Shown here: positions 42,090 to 53,451 of the stretch, one piece after another
Numbering within the stretch: position 1 is the stretch's first letter
Layout of the letters: each line of letters starts with the position of its first letter
NCBI GenBank assembly: GCA_001695595.3
Contig: MBPM02000061.1
Coordinates: forward strand, 434,001 to 498,000
From: Plasmopara viticola
Taxonomy: Eukaryota; Oomycota; Peronosporomycetes; Peronosporales; Peronosporaceae
DNA length: 64,000 nt
Reading direction: 5' to 3'
Position numbers and translations under genes: made by a program
Notes under the pieces: generated by a model
Databases searched by the model: none
What the model was told of the DNA's origin: nothing
Seen by the model: the letters and a program-made list of their open reading frames with translations, nothing else

Positions 42090-45000
42090 TCGATGCAAAC
42101 CGGCTTGTATGCCAAGCGCCGCTGTCATGGTCTTGTGGCGCGGTCCTGGTAAGCCTTTTGTCATAATGTCCGCCAGCATGTTTTTGGTCTCGCAATACTC
42201 AAGATGTATTTCGCCACGCTTGACTTCGTCGCGAATGTGGTGGTATTTGATGTCGATATGTTTGGCTCGGCCGTGATTGACAGGATTCTTGATCATCTTG
42301 AGGCAAGACTGGTCGTCATCAAGAATCTTGAGCTCCGGTCCAGGTTCATCTGCCGCATCCAGAATCTCGCACAGTAAGCGATGGACCCATTTACTTTCTT
42401 GAACTGCTAAGCTTAGAGCAATGTACTCAGCTTCGCTGGTTTACAGTGAAACGCTTGACTGCTTTTTACTTCTCCAGCTTACCGGAGCACTCATCAGTAT
42501 GAAAGCGATTCCAGAAGTCGACTTGCGGTCGGTGTGATCACCTGCCCAATCAGCGTCCGAGTATCCACAAAAATTGACTTTGTTGCCGGGCTGAAAGCAG
42601 ATTCCATGAGACTTTGTACCTTGCAGATAGCAAAATATACGCTTGACTGCAGTCCAATGCTCAATCTGTGGGGTTTCCATAATACTTGATACATAGCCAA
42701 CTGCAAACGCAATGTCCGGCCGCGTCACTGTCGTCAGATGCATTAGAGCTCTGACCGCTTCTCGAAATGGCGCGTTTACCTTGGTCGGAGAGTCGCTTGG
42801 CACAAGCTTTGTGCTAATGTCTGTTGGACTTATAACTGACTTGCAATCATCCATACCGAATCGCTTGAGAATGTCGTTGATGTATCGCCGTTGACACATT
42901 GTAACACTGCCGTTGTCATTGTCTACAAGCTCAATGCCCAGGACAAACGCGCACTTGCCACTATCGGTCATCTCAAAGCGATTCTTTAAGGCAATTTTCG
43001 TATCCACAATCAATGCTGTTGAACTCCCGGTAATCAAGACATCATCGACATATACCAGAAGAAGCGCGCAGCCGTTGTTCGAGACCTTGATGTAAAGGCA
43101 CGGATCGAAGGCTGAAACTTGATATCCAATCGAGCACACAAACTCATCAAAAGTCTCATTCCTACGCGAGAAGCTTGTTTCAGACCATAAATTGCCTTGT
43201 CGAGTACAAGACAGTCAAATTCTTTGTCAAGATCAACTCCTTCTGGTGTAGTGCAGTAAACAACTTCCTTCATCCTTCCGTACAGAAAAGCTGTCACAAC
43301 GTCCAATTGATCAAGTAACCACTCAAAGTACTTCGTCAAAGCGATGACCATCCGTAACGTCACGTACTTGACCACAGGCGTGAACGTTTCTGTATAGTCG
43401 ATTCCGTATTTTTGTCGAAAACCCTTTGCCACGAGTCGAGTATTATATTTCTCGATTGAGCCGTCGGCCTTTCGCTTGATCTTAAAAACCCACTTAGTCC
43501 CGATAGCTTGAAGTCCTGATGGCAACTTTACAGCTCGAAAGACTTGACGAAGCCGCATTGAATCAAGTTCCGCACGGATGGCTTTGCGCCAATGAAGCTG
43601 ACCGGGTCCACTTATAGCTTCGTGATAAGTGGTTGGCTCGGATAAGTCGCAAGCTTCGACAGCGTACACACTCGCACGCCAGAATGTCGGTGAAGTTGAG
43701 TCGATGTTTTCGTCTTCGGAAGCCTGTGATTCTTGATTAATGCTAGATCCTGATCGCATACGAGATTGTCGTTTGGTTTGACGTGAGTCCATTTCTTCAG
43801 GAGCACTTGTTTCATCCAGTCCTGCTTCACGATACTCGGGACTTGAAGCTCTTTCTGATTGACGCTGCTTGCGCTTACCAGTTTGCTTGAAGTTCGTCGT
43901 GTATGTAAAGCCGTCGTCTTCTATTTCGAGTGAGTCGAAGTCCATGTTTGCTTCCTCAATGTCGTCAAAAATGTTGACTTCCAATTCACCAAAACTTGAT
44001 TCATCAAATTTTACGTCCCGACTGATCACTATTTGCTGAGTTTGCATGTCGTAGACTTGATATGCTTTGGACACTTCTTCATAGCCCACAAACAAACCAA
44101 CTCGAGACTTGGGGTCCCACTTGAGCCTCTCTTCTTTCGGAGTCAAAACGTAGGCCCGACACCCAAAGACACGCATACATCCAACGCTTGGCTCGAGCTT
44201 GTGAATGATCTCGAATGGAGTCTTGTTCTTTATTTTTGGTGAGGGAAGGCGGTTCTTGATGTATATTGCAGTCATAGCGTCCTCTCCCCAAAAACTCTTG
44301 TCCAGTTTAGCGTGATGTAGTATGCTGCGTCCAATAGTCACAATCGTCCTTATTGCGCGCTCAGCTGTTCCGTTGGTTTGATGCGCATATGGGACTGTTA
44401 CCTGCTGCTCGATACCCTCGTTCTCGTAAAAGACCTTTAACGAGTTGGTTGCAAACTCACGAGCTCCGTCATGACGTACGAACTTGACTTTCTTTCCAAA
44501 CTGAGTCTTAACCTTCAAAATGTAAGTCTTGATTGCATCTTCGCTGTCCGATCTGGCTTGCAAGCAGAAACCCTTCATACATCCACTGGCTTCATCCACA
44601 ATTAGTAGGAGATACTTGCTTCCCCAAGTGATACTTGCTCCATTGGGCCGCAGATGTCAAAGTGGAGAAGCTCAAAGAAGGCAAATCGACGCTTGTCAGG
44701 ATTGCTTGGAAACGTTTCTGGACCATCTTGCCCTCTTGGCACCCGCGACAAATGTTCGGCAAAGTTGACATTGATGCATCACGACCATTTTTAATCATTC
44801 CACCAGCAATCATTTTGCGGAGCACATCACTAGGCGCGTGGCCCAATCGTGCATGCAGGTCAATCTTGCTACTTGATTCAGTCATATTAGCCGATGGCTG
44901 TAAAGTCCGTAGCCAGTACAGACCGTCAACTAGGTCGGCTGTTGCCACTATCCCTTTCGCATTCTTCGACTCAATGTCCATGCGGGCACCGTCAAACACC

Positions 45001-46142
45001 ACTTGGAAGCAACCGCTTTTGTTAATCTGCGGGACAGAGAGCAGGTTCTTGCTCATCTTCGGAACGTAAAGCGCATCTTTGATTTCAATGTCGCGTATGT
45101 CACCGATGGGTAGCACCACCCGCTCAAAAATGGTTCCCACACCCATGATTGCAGTTTTGCTTCCATCTGCTACCGCAAGTTCGCCACAATTTTGTTCATC
45201 GAGAGCCCGAAACTTGGACTTGTCGTAGCAAATGTGGTGCGTGGCACCACTGTCAATGGCCCACATGCCTGGCATATCTTTGCCCGAAGACAGCTCGCAT
45301 TCCAATGATACTGCAAATGCGATTCGATCGTAATCGTTGTCGTTGCTGTACCGAAACTGTACATTACTTGCTCCGCGTCCACGATTTTGTACGCCGCGTC
45401 GAGCTCCTCGATTGTCATCCTTTTGCTTGGTCCAGCATCGTTCCATCGTATGCCCCAATTTACCACAATATGTGCATTGGCGGGACTCTCTTTCGGCACT
45501 GAACGCCTTGGCTGCGTCTTCAGTTTCTACCGCTGGAGTCCTCTCACCTTGTCGCTTGATGTGCTCATTTGTCAGCACCTTCACAACGTCTTGCGTCCGC
45601 AATTCTGCACTGCTCATCTCCAAGTTAAGCACGACGTTCTCGTAGCTTTTTGGTAGACTCCGAAGCAGACAAATCGCGACGTCCTCATCCTCCATCTTGG
45701 CACCGATACTGCTTAGCTTGGCGCTGATGTCGAGGACCTCATTGCAGTGATGCAGAACGTTGTCGCCTTCCGCCATTTCCATGCTGAAAAGTTGGCGCTT
45801 CAGGTAAATGCAACCAGCCTTTTGCGACCGGCCGTAAAGTGTTTTGATACGGATCCAGGCAGCATAGGCTTCTTCGCAGTTGTCGACTACATGATGATAG
45901 TCCGCGTCCATGTGTAGTAGCATCAAGCCGAACGCAATGTTGCTGGCTCTGACGTACTCATCGCTGGCGCGAGCATCAGTGAATGTCGGCGTGACCTCCC
46001 GATTCACCACGTGCCACACCGACTTGGTGAGAAACACGCCGCGCATGTATCGGCACCACGTAGCGTAGTTATCCCCGTTGAATTTGTCGACAAGTACTTT
46101 TGACGAAATATATTGCGTGGAGGACATGGTCGTTGGGCTCAT
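42090..46142 (-). pseudogene. Element M: full-length Gag-Pol with about four lesions
   Basis: ATG at 46142 ([10 protein letters not shown]). The first frame (to about 44600) covers Gag with CRYMRGVFL, the knuckle [26 protein letters not shown] with Trp intact, and pre-integrase ([15 protein letters not shown]). A frameshift near 44625 breaks early integrase. The second frame (44599-43130) carries [16 protein letters not shown] and RT ([13 protein letters not shown]). A short deletion near 43160 shifts frame after GLKQASRV. The third frame holds YVDD and part of RNase H until a stop at 42441. The normal terminator TGA has become CGA at 42090-42092, so the last frame runs on into the LTR (to 42057). 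Confidence 0.92.
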
Positions 46143-46146
46143 AACC

Positions 46147-46410
46147 TGTTAATTGTTTGAGGCCGGAAGGTAAGGGAGGCTGAAGAAGCGAAGTAAAGGG
46201 TCGTTTGCGTTGACGCGAAGACACTTGACTGAGAGGAAGTATATTTGGAAGTGATTGATTTATTGGGGTTTAAAAGTCCTACAACTCGTAACCATTCATT
46301 CTACATAACGTAATTACTTTAAACCGTAAAATGTAAAAACTATGTGAACCGCGGTTCGGATTGAACCGGGTTGGGTTGTGTACGTTACCTGAAACCCATA
46401 ACCCTCAATA
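46147..46410 (-). repeat. 5' LTR of element M (264 bp)
   Basis: Primer site GGTTATGAGCCCAACGACC follows in gene sense (46128-46146). Right flank AGTGG. Confidence 0.93.
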
Positions 46411-47020
46411 AGTGGGTTTTCAAGATCAAGCGCAAAGCCGACGGATCAATTGAAAAGTATAAGGCGCGTCTCGTCGCAAAAGGATTCAAGCAGCAATACG
46501 GCATTGACTACACTGAAACTTTTTCGCCTGTGGTCAAGTACGTCACACTGCGTATGGTGATCAGCTTGACAAAGTATCTTGGATGGTCCCTTGACCAGCT
46601 TGATGTTGTTACGGCATTTCTCTACGGTGTAATGAAAGAAGTTGTTTACTGTGTGGTACCAGAGGGAGTGGAGATCGAAGGTAATTTCGATTGCGTGGAA
46701 CTGTTGAAAGCAATTTACGGCCTAAAACAAGCATCCCGAGTTTGGAACGAGACCTTTGATGAGTTTGTATGCTCCATTGGTTTCTGTGTTTCTGCTTTCG
46801 ACCCATGCCTCTATATCAAGAACGTCGACGGCCATTGCATATTGCTACTGGTTTATGTAGACGATGTACTCATCACTGGCAGCTGGGCCAAGATCATCGT
46901 GGAAACTAAAGGCAGTCTCAAGTCACGCTTTGAAATGACGGACAGTGGAAAATGTGCTTTTGTTCTGGGCATTGAGCTTGTGGATAACGCTGACGGCAGC
47001 ATCACACTTTGCCAGAGACG
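46411..47020 (+). pseudogene. Element J: RT part
   Basis: After the M insertion: [21 protein letters not shown] in frame, [39 protein letters not shown] and SGKCAFVLGIELVDNADGSITLCQRR, where the inversion starts. No stop in about 200 codons; the catalytic YVDD (near 46856) is intact. Confidence 0.93.
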
Positions 47021-47537
47021 CTTTCAGCTGCACCTAAAATTTCACAAAGAAGACGATGTACCCACTTGCCTTCTTGTATCGCCAGGTTGAGTGCAATATA
47101 TTCAGCTTCGCTGGTCGACAGTGAAACGCTTGATTGTTTCTTGCTTCCCCAACTCACAGGTGCCCCCATCAACATAAATGCATAGCCAGAGGTTGAGGTG
47201 TGGTTCGCATGATCGCCAGCCCAATCTGCATCCGAGTATCCCCGGAAATCCACATGATCGCTAGCCTTGAATGTGATGCCGTGCGACTTGCTTCCTTGGA
47301 GGTAGCGAAGGACTCTCTTTATCGCAACCCAGTGTTCAGCTTGCGGGTTCTCCATAAAACGTGATACATATCCAACAGCAAAAGCAATGTCTGGACGTGT
47401 TGCAGTTGTCAGATGCATCAAGGCACCCACAGCTTCGCGAAATGGAACGTCAGCCTTTGTTGTTGCAGCACTTGGCACGAGTCGTAAGCTTGAGTCGGTC
47501 GGACTTATTACTGGCTTGCAATCACTCATGCCAAAAG
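47021..47537 (-). pseudogene. Element J: inverted segment (RT connection and RNase H)
   Basis: Read on the minus strand this stretch gives FGMSDCKPVISPTDSS, then [38 protein letters not shown] and HRLLCEILGAAE, which are precisely the codons missing between CQRR at 47020 and KPELKIFEDNQ at 47540 in plus sense. The stretch is therefore an in-place inversion of about 517 bp, with about 24 bp (YVDDILKR-equivalent) lost at one end and a few bases at the other. The segment itself has no stop. Confidence 0.92.
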
Positions 47538-47791
47538 ATAAACCGGAGCTGAAGATATTTGAAGACAATCAATCATGTATCAAGATGACGAAGAACCCGG
47601 TCAACCATGGTCGAGCCAAGCACATTGATATCAAGTATCATCACATCCGTGACGAAGTCAAACGCGGTGAAGTCAAGCTTGAATATTGCGAGACCTCGGT
47701 AATGCTGGCAGACATCATGACGAAGGCACTCCCAGGACCACGTCATGCCGACCTAATGAGCGCTCTCGGAATTCACGCGTGCTCGTATTGA
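47538..47791 (+). pseudogene. Element J: RNase H end
   Basis: Frame [20 protein letters not shown], then [21 protein letters not shown] and LADIMTKALPGPRHADL to the TGA at 47789-47791. Intact for its length. Confidence 0.92.
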
Positions 47792-47798
47792 GGGGAAG

Positions 47799-48159
47799 TA
47801 TTGAAGGTAGCCGGTTTCCCTCAGTTTTATTCCGGTTTCCGAGGCTGTCCAATACGAGCGGTTGTCCGACGGTTTAAAGAAACAACGATGGCGTCATGGA
47901 AAGACGCACAGACAGGCGCACTCAAGATGATTGCGCCCGGATGGGAAGATGATTGCGCCCGGATGGTAAGTGCCTCTGATTGGCTTAGATAAATGAATGG
48001 CTTAGATGTAGCAAAGAGTTGTGAACTAAGGACCAAATGAATACACTCACTTTGAGATCTTCTTTCTTCCTCACAAGTGTCTTCGCTCGGTTCTCCCTCG
48101 CGCAGACTCTTCACTACCCGCCTCAACTCTTCGCCTTCGCCCAGCTCACCCTTCCAGCA
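47799..48159 (+). repeat. 3' LTR of element J (J/P-type, 361 bp)
   Basis: Begins TATTGAAGGTAGCCGG after GAGGGGAAG and ends CACCCTTCCAGCA. The first about 250 bp resemble the A-type LTR, while the last about 110 bp (CTCACTTTGAGATC to the end) are unrelated to it. Then follows element N. Confidence 0.9.
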
Positions 48160-48750
48160 CAATCTGCATCGGAATAGCCTCGAAGTCCTTCTTGGTCTTG
48201 AGCTTGAAACATAATGCCATGCGTCTTTGTTCCTTGTACGTATCGGAAGACCCTTTTGAGTGCCTGCCAGTGAGTTGGACATGGGTCCGATGCAAATTGG
48301 CTTAGTACTCCCACTGCGGCTGCTAAGTCCGGGCGAGTCCCAACCATCAAGTACATAAGACAACCAACGGCATTTTGATATAGGACTTTTGCCATTGTCT
48401 TTTCATGACAACACCCTCCTTCGCACATGGCCTTGGTCAACTTGAGTCCTGGATCTTGCGGCGTCCTGACGGGATTGCTGTTTTCCATGCCAAACGTTTT
48501 CAAGATGTCACTCGCGAATTTTGTCTGGCGAGTGGACACGCTACCACTCAAAGTTTCTTGATGAATTTCCATGCCCAAAAAGAACTTGAGTCGACCAAGA
48601 TCCGTCATTTCGAATCGCTCGCTGAGTGCTTTCTTAGTCCTCTTCAGCAGCAAGTCGTTGTTGCATGCTAGCACCAGGTCATCAACGTAAAGTGCCACGA
48701 GGATCAATTCTTCATCATTGCGCTTGACGTAAATGCAATGGTCGGCATCA
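48160..48750 (-). pseudogene. Element N: RT-RNase H fragment of the second clade
   Basis: Gene sense from 48750: ADHCIYVKRNDEELILVALYVDDLVLA, then FEMTDLGRLKFFLGMEIHQE, RQTKFASDILK, NPVRTPQDPGLKLTKAMCEGG, LMYLMVGTRPDLAAAVGVLSQF and GYSDAD, cut by the J LTR at 48160. No stop in about 195 codons. The catalytic box is YVDD. Both ends are truncated by insertions (J on the left, O on the right). Confidence 0.9.
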
Positions 48751-49009
48751 TGTTGAATGAGCTGAAGGAGACGGAGGGAAGAAGCGAAGAGTCTGCGCGG
48801 AGGAGGACCGGAGCGAAGACACTTAAGCAGGAGAAGGAATATTTGGAAGTGATTGATCTATTGGGGCTTACGCTTTTACTTCTCGTAACCACTCATTCTA
48901 CATAACGTAATTACCTTAAACCGTAAAAAGTAAAAACTAGGTTGAACCGCGGTTCGGATTGAACCGGGTTTGGGTTGTGTACATTACCTGAAACCCATAA
49001 CCCTCAATA
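48751..49009 (-). repeat. 3' LTR of element O (O/Q-type, 259 bp)
   Basis: Gene sense starts TATTGAGGGTTATGGGTTTC like the K/M LTR and ends CAGCTCATTCAACA like the A LTR. The switch from K/M-like to A-like sequence falls around the middle. Polypurine tract TGAGGGGGCG precedes it. Confidence 0.88.
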
Positions 49010-49016
49010 CGCCCCC

Positions 49017-52000
49017 TCAATGCGAACACGCATGTATGCCGAGCTCCTCCATCAGGTCTTTGTGGCGCGGTCCTGGTAGCCCCTTCGTCATGATGTCCGC
49101 CAGCATGATCGCAGTCTCGCAGTACTCCAACTTCACTTCACCGCGCTTGACCTCATCACGAATGTGGTGATACTTGATGTCGATGTGCTTGGCCCGACCA
49201 TGATTTACCGGATTCTTTGTCATCTTGATACACGACTGCTTGTCTTCCATGATCTTTAGCTCGGGCTCCGACTTGTCCATCGCTGCAGCTAGAATCTCGC
49301 AGAGTAGACGATGCACCCATTTGCCTTCTTGAATCGCAAGACTTAGCACAATGTACTCCGCTTCGCTCGTAGACAGCGACACACTTGACTGCTTCTTGCT
49401 TCCCCAGCTTACAGGAGCACCCATCAGCATAAACACATAGCCCGAAGTCGACTTGCGGTCAGCATGATCTCCAGCCCAGTCCGCGTCGGAATATCCACGA
49501 AAGTCCAACTTGTTGCCAGGCTTGAAGCAAAGACCGTGCGACTTGGTTCCTTGCAGATAGCGTAAAATGCGCTTAACTGCAATCCAATGCTCGGCTTGTG
49601 GGTTCTCCATGAAGCGCGAAACGTTGCCAACAGCAAACGCAATGTCTGGACGTGTCGCAGTCGCCAAGTGCATGAGAGCACCCACTGCTTCACGAAATGG
49701 AGCATTAGCTCTGGATGTTGCGTTGCTTGAAACAAGTCGGAAACTCATGTCCGTTGGACCTATCACAGCCTTACAGTCATCCATACTAAAACGCTCGAGA
49801 ATATCATCCACGTAACGTCGCTGGCACAGAGTCAAACTGCCGTCAGCGTTGTCCACCAGCTCGATGCCCAGAACAAACGCACACTTGCCGCTGTCCGTCA
49901 TCTCAAAGCGCGTCTTTAAGTCCTTTTTGGTCTGCGCAATAAGTTCACTTGAGCTGCCGGTAATCAGCACATCATCGACGTACACCAGCAAAAGTACACA
50001 CTTGCCGTCTGTAACTTTGATGTAGAGGCATGGGTCGAATTGGGATACTTGGAAACCGATCGAACATACAAACTCGTCGAACGTCTCGTTCCATACGCGC
50101 GAAGCTTGTATCAGGCCGTAAATCGCCTTCATCAACTTCAAACAACTGTGGTCACCGTCGAGCTCCATTCCTTCGGGCACCACACAATACACGACTTCTT
50201 TCATCACGCCGTACAGGAACGCTGTCACGACATCAAGTTGATCTAGAGGCCACCCAAAGTACTTGGTCAAGCTGATCACCATTCGCAATGTCACATACTT
50301 GACTACAGGCGAGAACGTTTCCGTATATTCGATGCCGTATTTTTGCTTGAATCCTTTAGCCACGAGACGCGCCTTGTACTTCTCGATGGATCCGTCGGCC
50401 TTGCGCTTAATCTTGAACACCCACTTGGTTCCAATGGCTTGCTGTCCGGTGGGTAGTTTAGTTGGTCGAAACACATTACGAAGGTGCAACAAGTCCAGTT
50501 CTGCAAAGATCGCCTTGCGCCAGTGAACTTGGTCAGACCCGCTAACAGCATCTTGAAATGTCATTGGCTCTGACAGATTGCCGGCTTCGACCGCGTTTGC
50601 ACTTGCTCGCCAAAAGACAGGAGGAGTGGAGTCATCACCCGATGTGGCTTTCTCTTCTTCATCCACGGGAGAACGTGATGTCCGCTCGACTGATCTGCGC
50701 TTGGCTCGACGTTCGTTTGACCCTTCAGAAGCACTTCCTTCTTCAAGTCCAGCTCCGTGATGCTCATTATTGGTGCTTGTCGAGTTGCGATCAGTATATG
50801 TCACACTTGTACGCTCCTTGCGCTTTCCCGCCAACTTGATGATCATTGGGTGAGCTGCATCCAGATCACTGATGCTTAGCGAGTCGAGGTCGAAGTCGTC
50901 GTCGTCATCTTCAGGGGCACCACTACTCTTATCCAAGATGCCGAAACTTGATTCGTCGAAGGTGACATCGCGAGTAATCACCACTTGTCCAGCCTCAATA
51001 TCAAAAACCCTATAAGCCTTGGACACCTCTTCGTAACCCACGAAGATCGCTGCACGAGCCTTGGGGTCCCACTTGAGCGGCTTTTCTTTCGGAGTGAGAA
51101 CGTAAGTCCGGCACCCAAGAACGCGCATATGTTTGACGCTTGGCTTGAACTTGTGCACGATCTCAAAAGGAGTCTTGTCGTTGATCTTGGGCGACGGAAG
51201 GCGATCCTTGATGTAGATGGCCACCATAGCAGCTTCACCCCAAAAACACTTGTCCAACTTGGCATGGTGCAATATGCTGCGGCCGATTGTGACAATGGTC
51301 CGGATGGCGCGCTCTGCTGTGCCGTTGGTCTGGTGTGCATATGGCACCGTGGTTTGCTGCTCGATACCTTCATCCTCGTAGAAAACTTGAAGCGAGCTAG
51401 TTGCAAACTCGCGGGCTCCGTCGTGTCGTACAAACTTGACCTTCTTGCCGAACTGTGTCTGCACCATCAAGATGTACTTTTTGACACAGTCCTCGCTCTC
51501 AGACTTGGCACGCAGGCAGAAACCCTTCATGCACCCGCTAGCTTCATCCACGATCAGCAAGAGATACTTGCTTCCTCCGAGAGATTCTATCTCCATGGGT
51601 CCATAGATCAAAGGTGTCATAGTTGCGCTTGTCCTGGTTGCTTGGAAATGGGTTTTGAACCATCGTTCCTCGCTGACACCCTCGGCATGCACTTGGTCCA
51701 CTTGTTATAATGGGCACGTTTGCATCCTTGATCATATTGGTGGTAACCATCTTGCGAAGCACGTCGACTGGAGCATGGCCCATCTGTGCGTGCAAGTCGG
51801 TACCACTGTTTCCACGTGTAGTCGCATTTACCGAGCGCTGTGCCGTGCGAAGCCAATACAGTCCATCCACGAGATCTGCTGTGGCCACCACTTGTTGCGA
51901 GGATTTCCGCGAAATGTGCATGTGTGCGCCATCAAACACAACTTTAAACTTGCCACTCTTGTATATCTGCGGCACAGACAGCAAATTCTTGTTCATCATC

Positions 52001-53079
52001 GGTACGTATAGCGCGTTTTTGATCTCGATATCGCGTTCTTCACCGTCTGACAGAACCACTCGTTCAATGATGGTGCCAACGCCTTCGATCTCGGCCTTGT
52101 TACCGTCAGCCACCGATAGCTCGCCTTTGTCTTGTTCATTCAGCACGACGAACATGGCCTTATTGTTGCAGATATGGTGCGTAGCACCGCTGTCGATCGC
52201 CCACATCCCTGGCATATTCTTGCCGGTTGAAAGTCCACATTCTAGCGATACAGCACATGCGACACGGTCGTACTCGTAGTCCTCGTTGGGTCGATAGTAA
52301 ATGTTGTTGGCTCCGCGTCCACGAGCTTGGCCGCCGAGTCGAGCACCTCGATTGTCATCCTTTTGCTTGGTCCAGCATCGCTCCACGGAATGCCCCAATT
52401 TCCCACAATACGTGCATTGGCGAGACTCACGCTCAGCACTAAATGCCTTACCCGCATCTTCGGTCTTGGTCACCGGAGTCTTTGCGCTCTGCCGCTTGAT
52501 ATGCTCATTCGTCAACACTTTAACAACGTCTTGCGTCCGCAATTCTGCGTTGCTGATCTCCAAGTTAAGAATAACGTTCTCGTAACTTTGAGGGAGACTT
52601 CGCAACAGACAGATCGCAACATCTTCATCCTCCATCTTGGCTCCAATGCTGCTGAGCTTGGCGCTGATGTTGAGGACATCGTTGCAATGGTGCATGACAT
52701 TGTCGCCTTCCGCCATCTCCATACCAAAGAGTTGACGCTTCAAGCAGATGCGTCCAGCCTTCTGTGATCCACCGTAGAGCGTCTTGATGCGCTGCCGCGC
52801 GACCCACGCTTCCTCGCAGTCATCAACCACGTGATGGTAGTCGGCCTCCATATGCAGGAGCATCAGTCCGAAAGCGACGTTGCTGGTCTTGACGTACTCG
52901 TCCGCAGCGCGAGTATCGGCGAAGGTCAGAGTTACCTCTCGGTTGACCACGTGCCATACCGACTTGGTCAGGAACACGCCACGCATGTAGCGGTTCCACG
53001 TTGCATAGTTGTCGCCGTTGAATTTGTCGATTGCGACCTTAGCCGAGACGTCATGCACCGAGGTCATGGTTGGGCTCAT
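49017..53079 (-). pseudogene. Element O: nearly intact Gag-Pol with one main lesion
   Basis: From the ATG at 53079 ([10 protein letters not shown]) the frame covers Gag, the knuckle [26 protein letters not shown] and pre-integrase (CRGCQRGT). About 17 bp are missing near 51613, removing the LLHFDI segment with the first integrase Asp and shifting the frame. The second frame (to TGA 49017) covers the rest of integrase ([16 protein letters not shown]), RT with YVDD and RNase H ([15 protein letters not shown] where others have EDNQSC) without a stop. The first about 52 codons match P and the rest match Q, so the Gag is hybrid. Confidence 0.92.
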
Positions 53080-53083
53080 AACC

Positions 53084-53444
53084 TGTTAGAAAGGTGAGCG
53101 GAGCGAAGGCAAAGAGTTGAGGCGGGTAGTGAAGAGTCTGCGCGAGGGAGAACCGAGCGAAGACACTTGTAAGGAAGAAAGTAGATTTCAAAGTAAGTGT
53201 ATTCATTTGGTCCTTAGCTCACAACTCTTTGCTACATCTAAGCCATTCATTTATCTTAGCCGATCAGAAGAACTTACCATCCGGGCGCAATCATCTTCCC
53301 ATCCGGGCGCAATCATCTTGAGTGCGCCTGTCCATGTGTCTATCCCTGACGCCATCGTTGTTTGTTTGAACCGTCGGACAGCCGCTCGTATTGGACAGCC
53401 TCGGAAACCGGAATATAACTGAGGGAAATTGGTTACCTTCAATA
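53084..53444 (-). repeat. J/P-type LTR shared by O (as 5' LTR) and P (as 3' LTR), 361 bp
   Basis: In gene sense it follows the tract TGAGGGGGAG (53445-53454) of P and is followed by the primer site GGTTATGAGCCCAACC of O (53068-53083). Same length as the J 3' LTR. Confidence 0.9.
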
Positions 53445-53451
53445 CTCCCCC

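Larger units (their letters stand above)
41818..46410 (-). mobile_element. Element M: copia element inserted in J (target duplication AGTGG)
   Basis: LTRs at 41818-42082 and 46147-46410 are flanked by AGTGG (41813-41817 and 46411-46415). About 9 LTR differences by eye. Same family as K, and it shows what K has lost. Inserted in the RT motif [10 protein letters not shown] of J. Confidence 0.95.
32771..48159 (+). mobile_element. Element J: copia element interrupted by G, K(+L) and M, with internal inversion
   Basis: Pieces read in plus sense: part of the 5' LTR (32771-32922), Gag (32927-33871), [K with L], protease/integrase (40300-41817), [M], RT (46411-47020), inverted segment (47021-47537), RNase H end (47538-47791) and 3' LTR (47799-48159). 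The Gag start and LTR type match element P. The pieces at 33871 and 40300 are adjacent in family order except for roughly 240 bp that are missing, together with the 5' part of K. Its 3' LTR abuts element N. Joining the two halves into one element is an inference from family, orientation and order. Confidence 0.75.
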
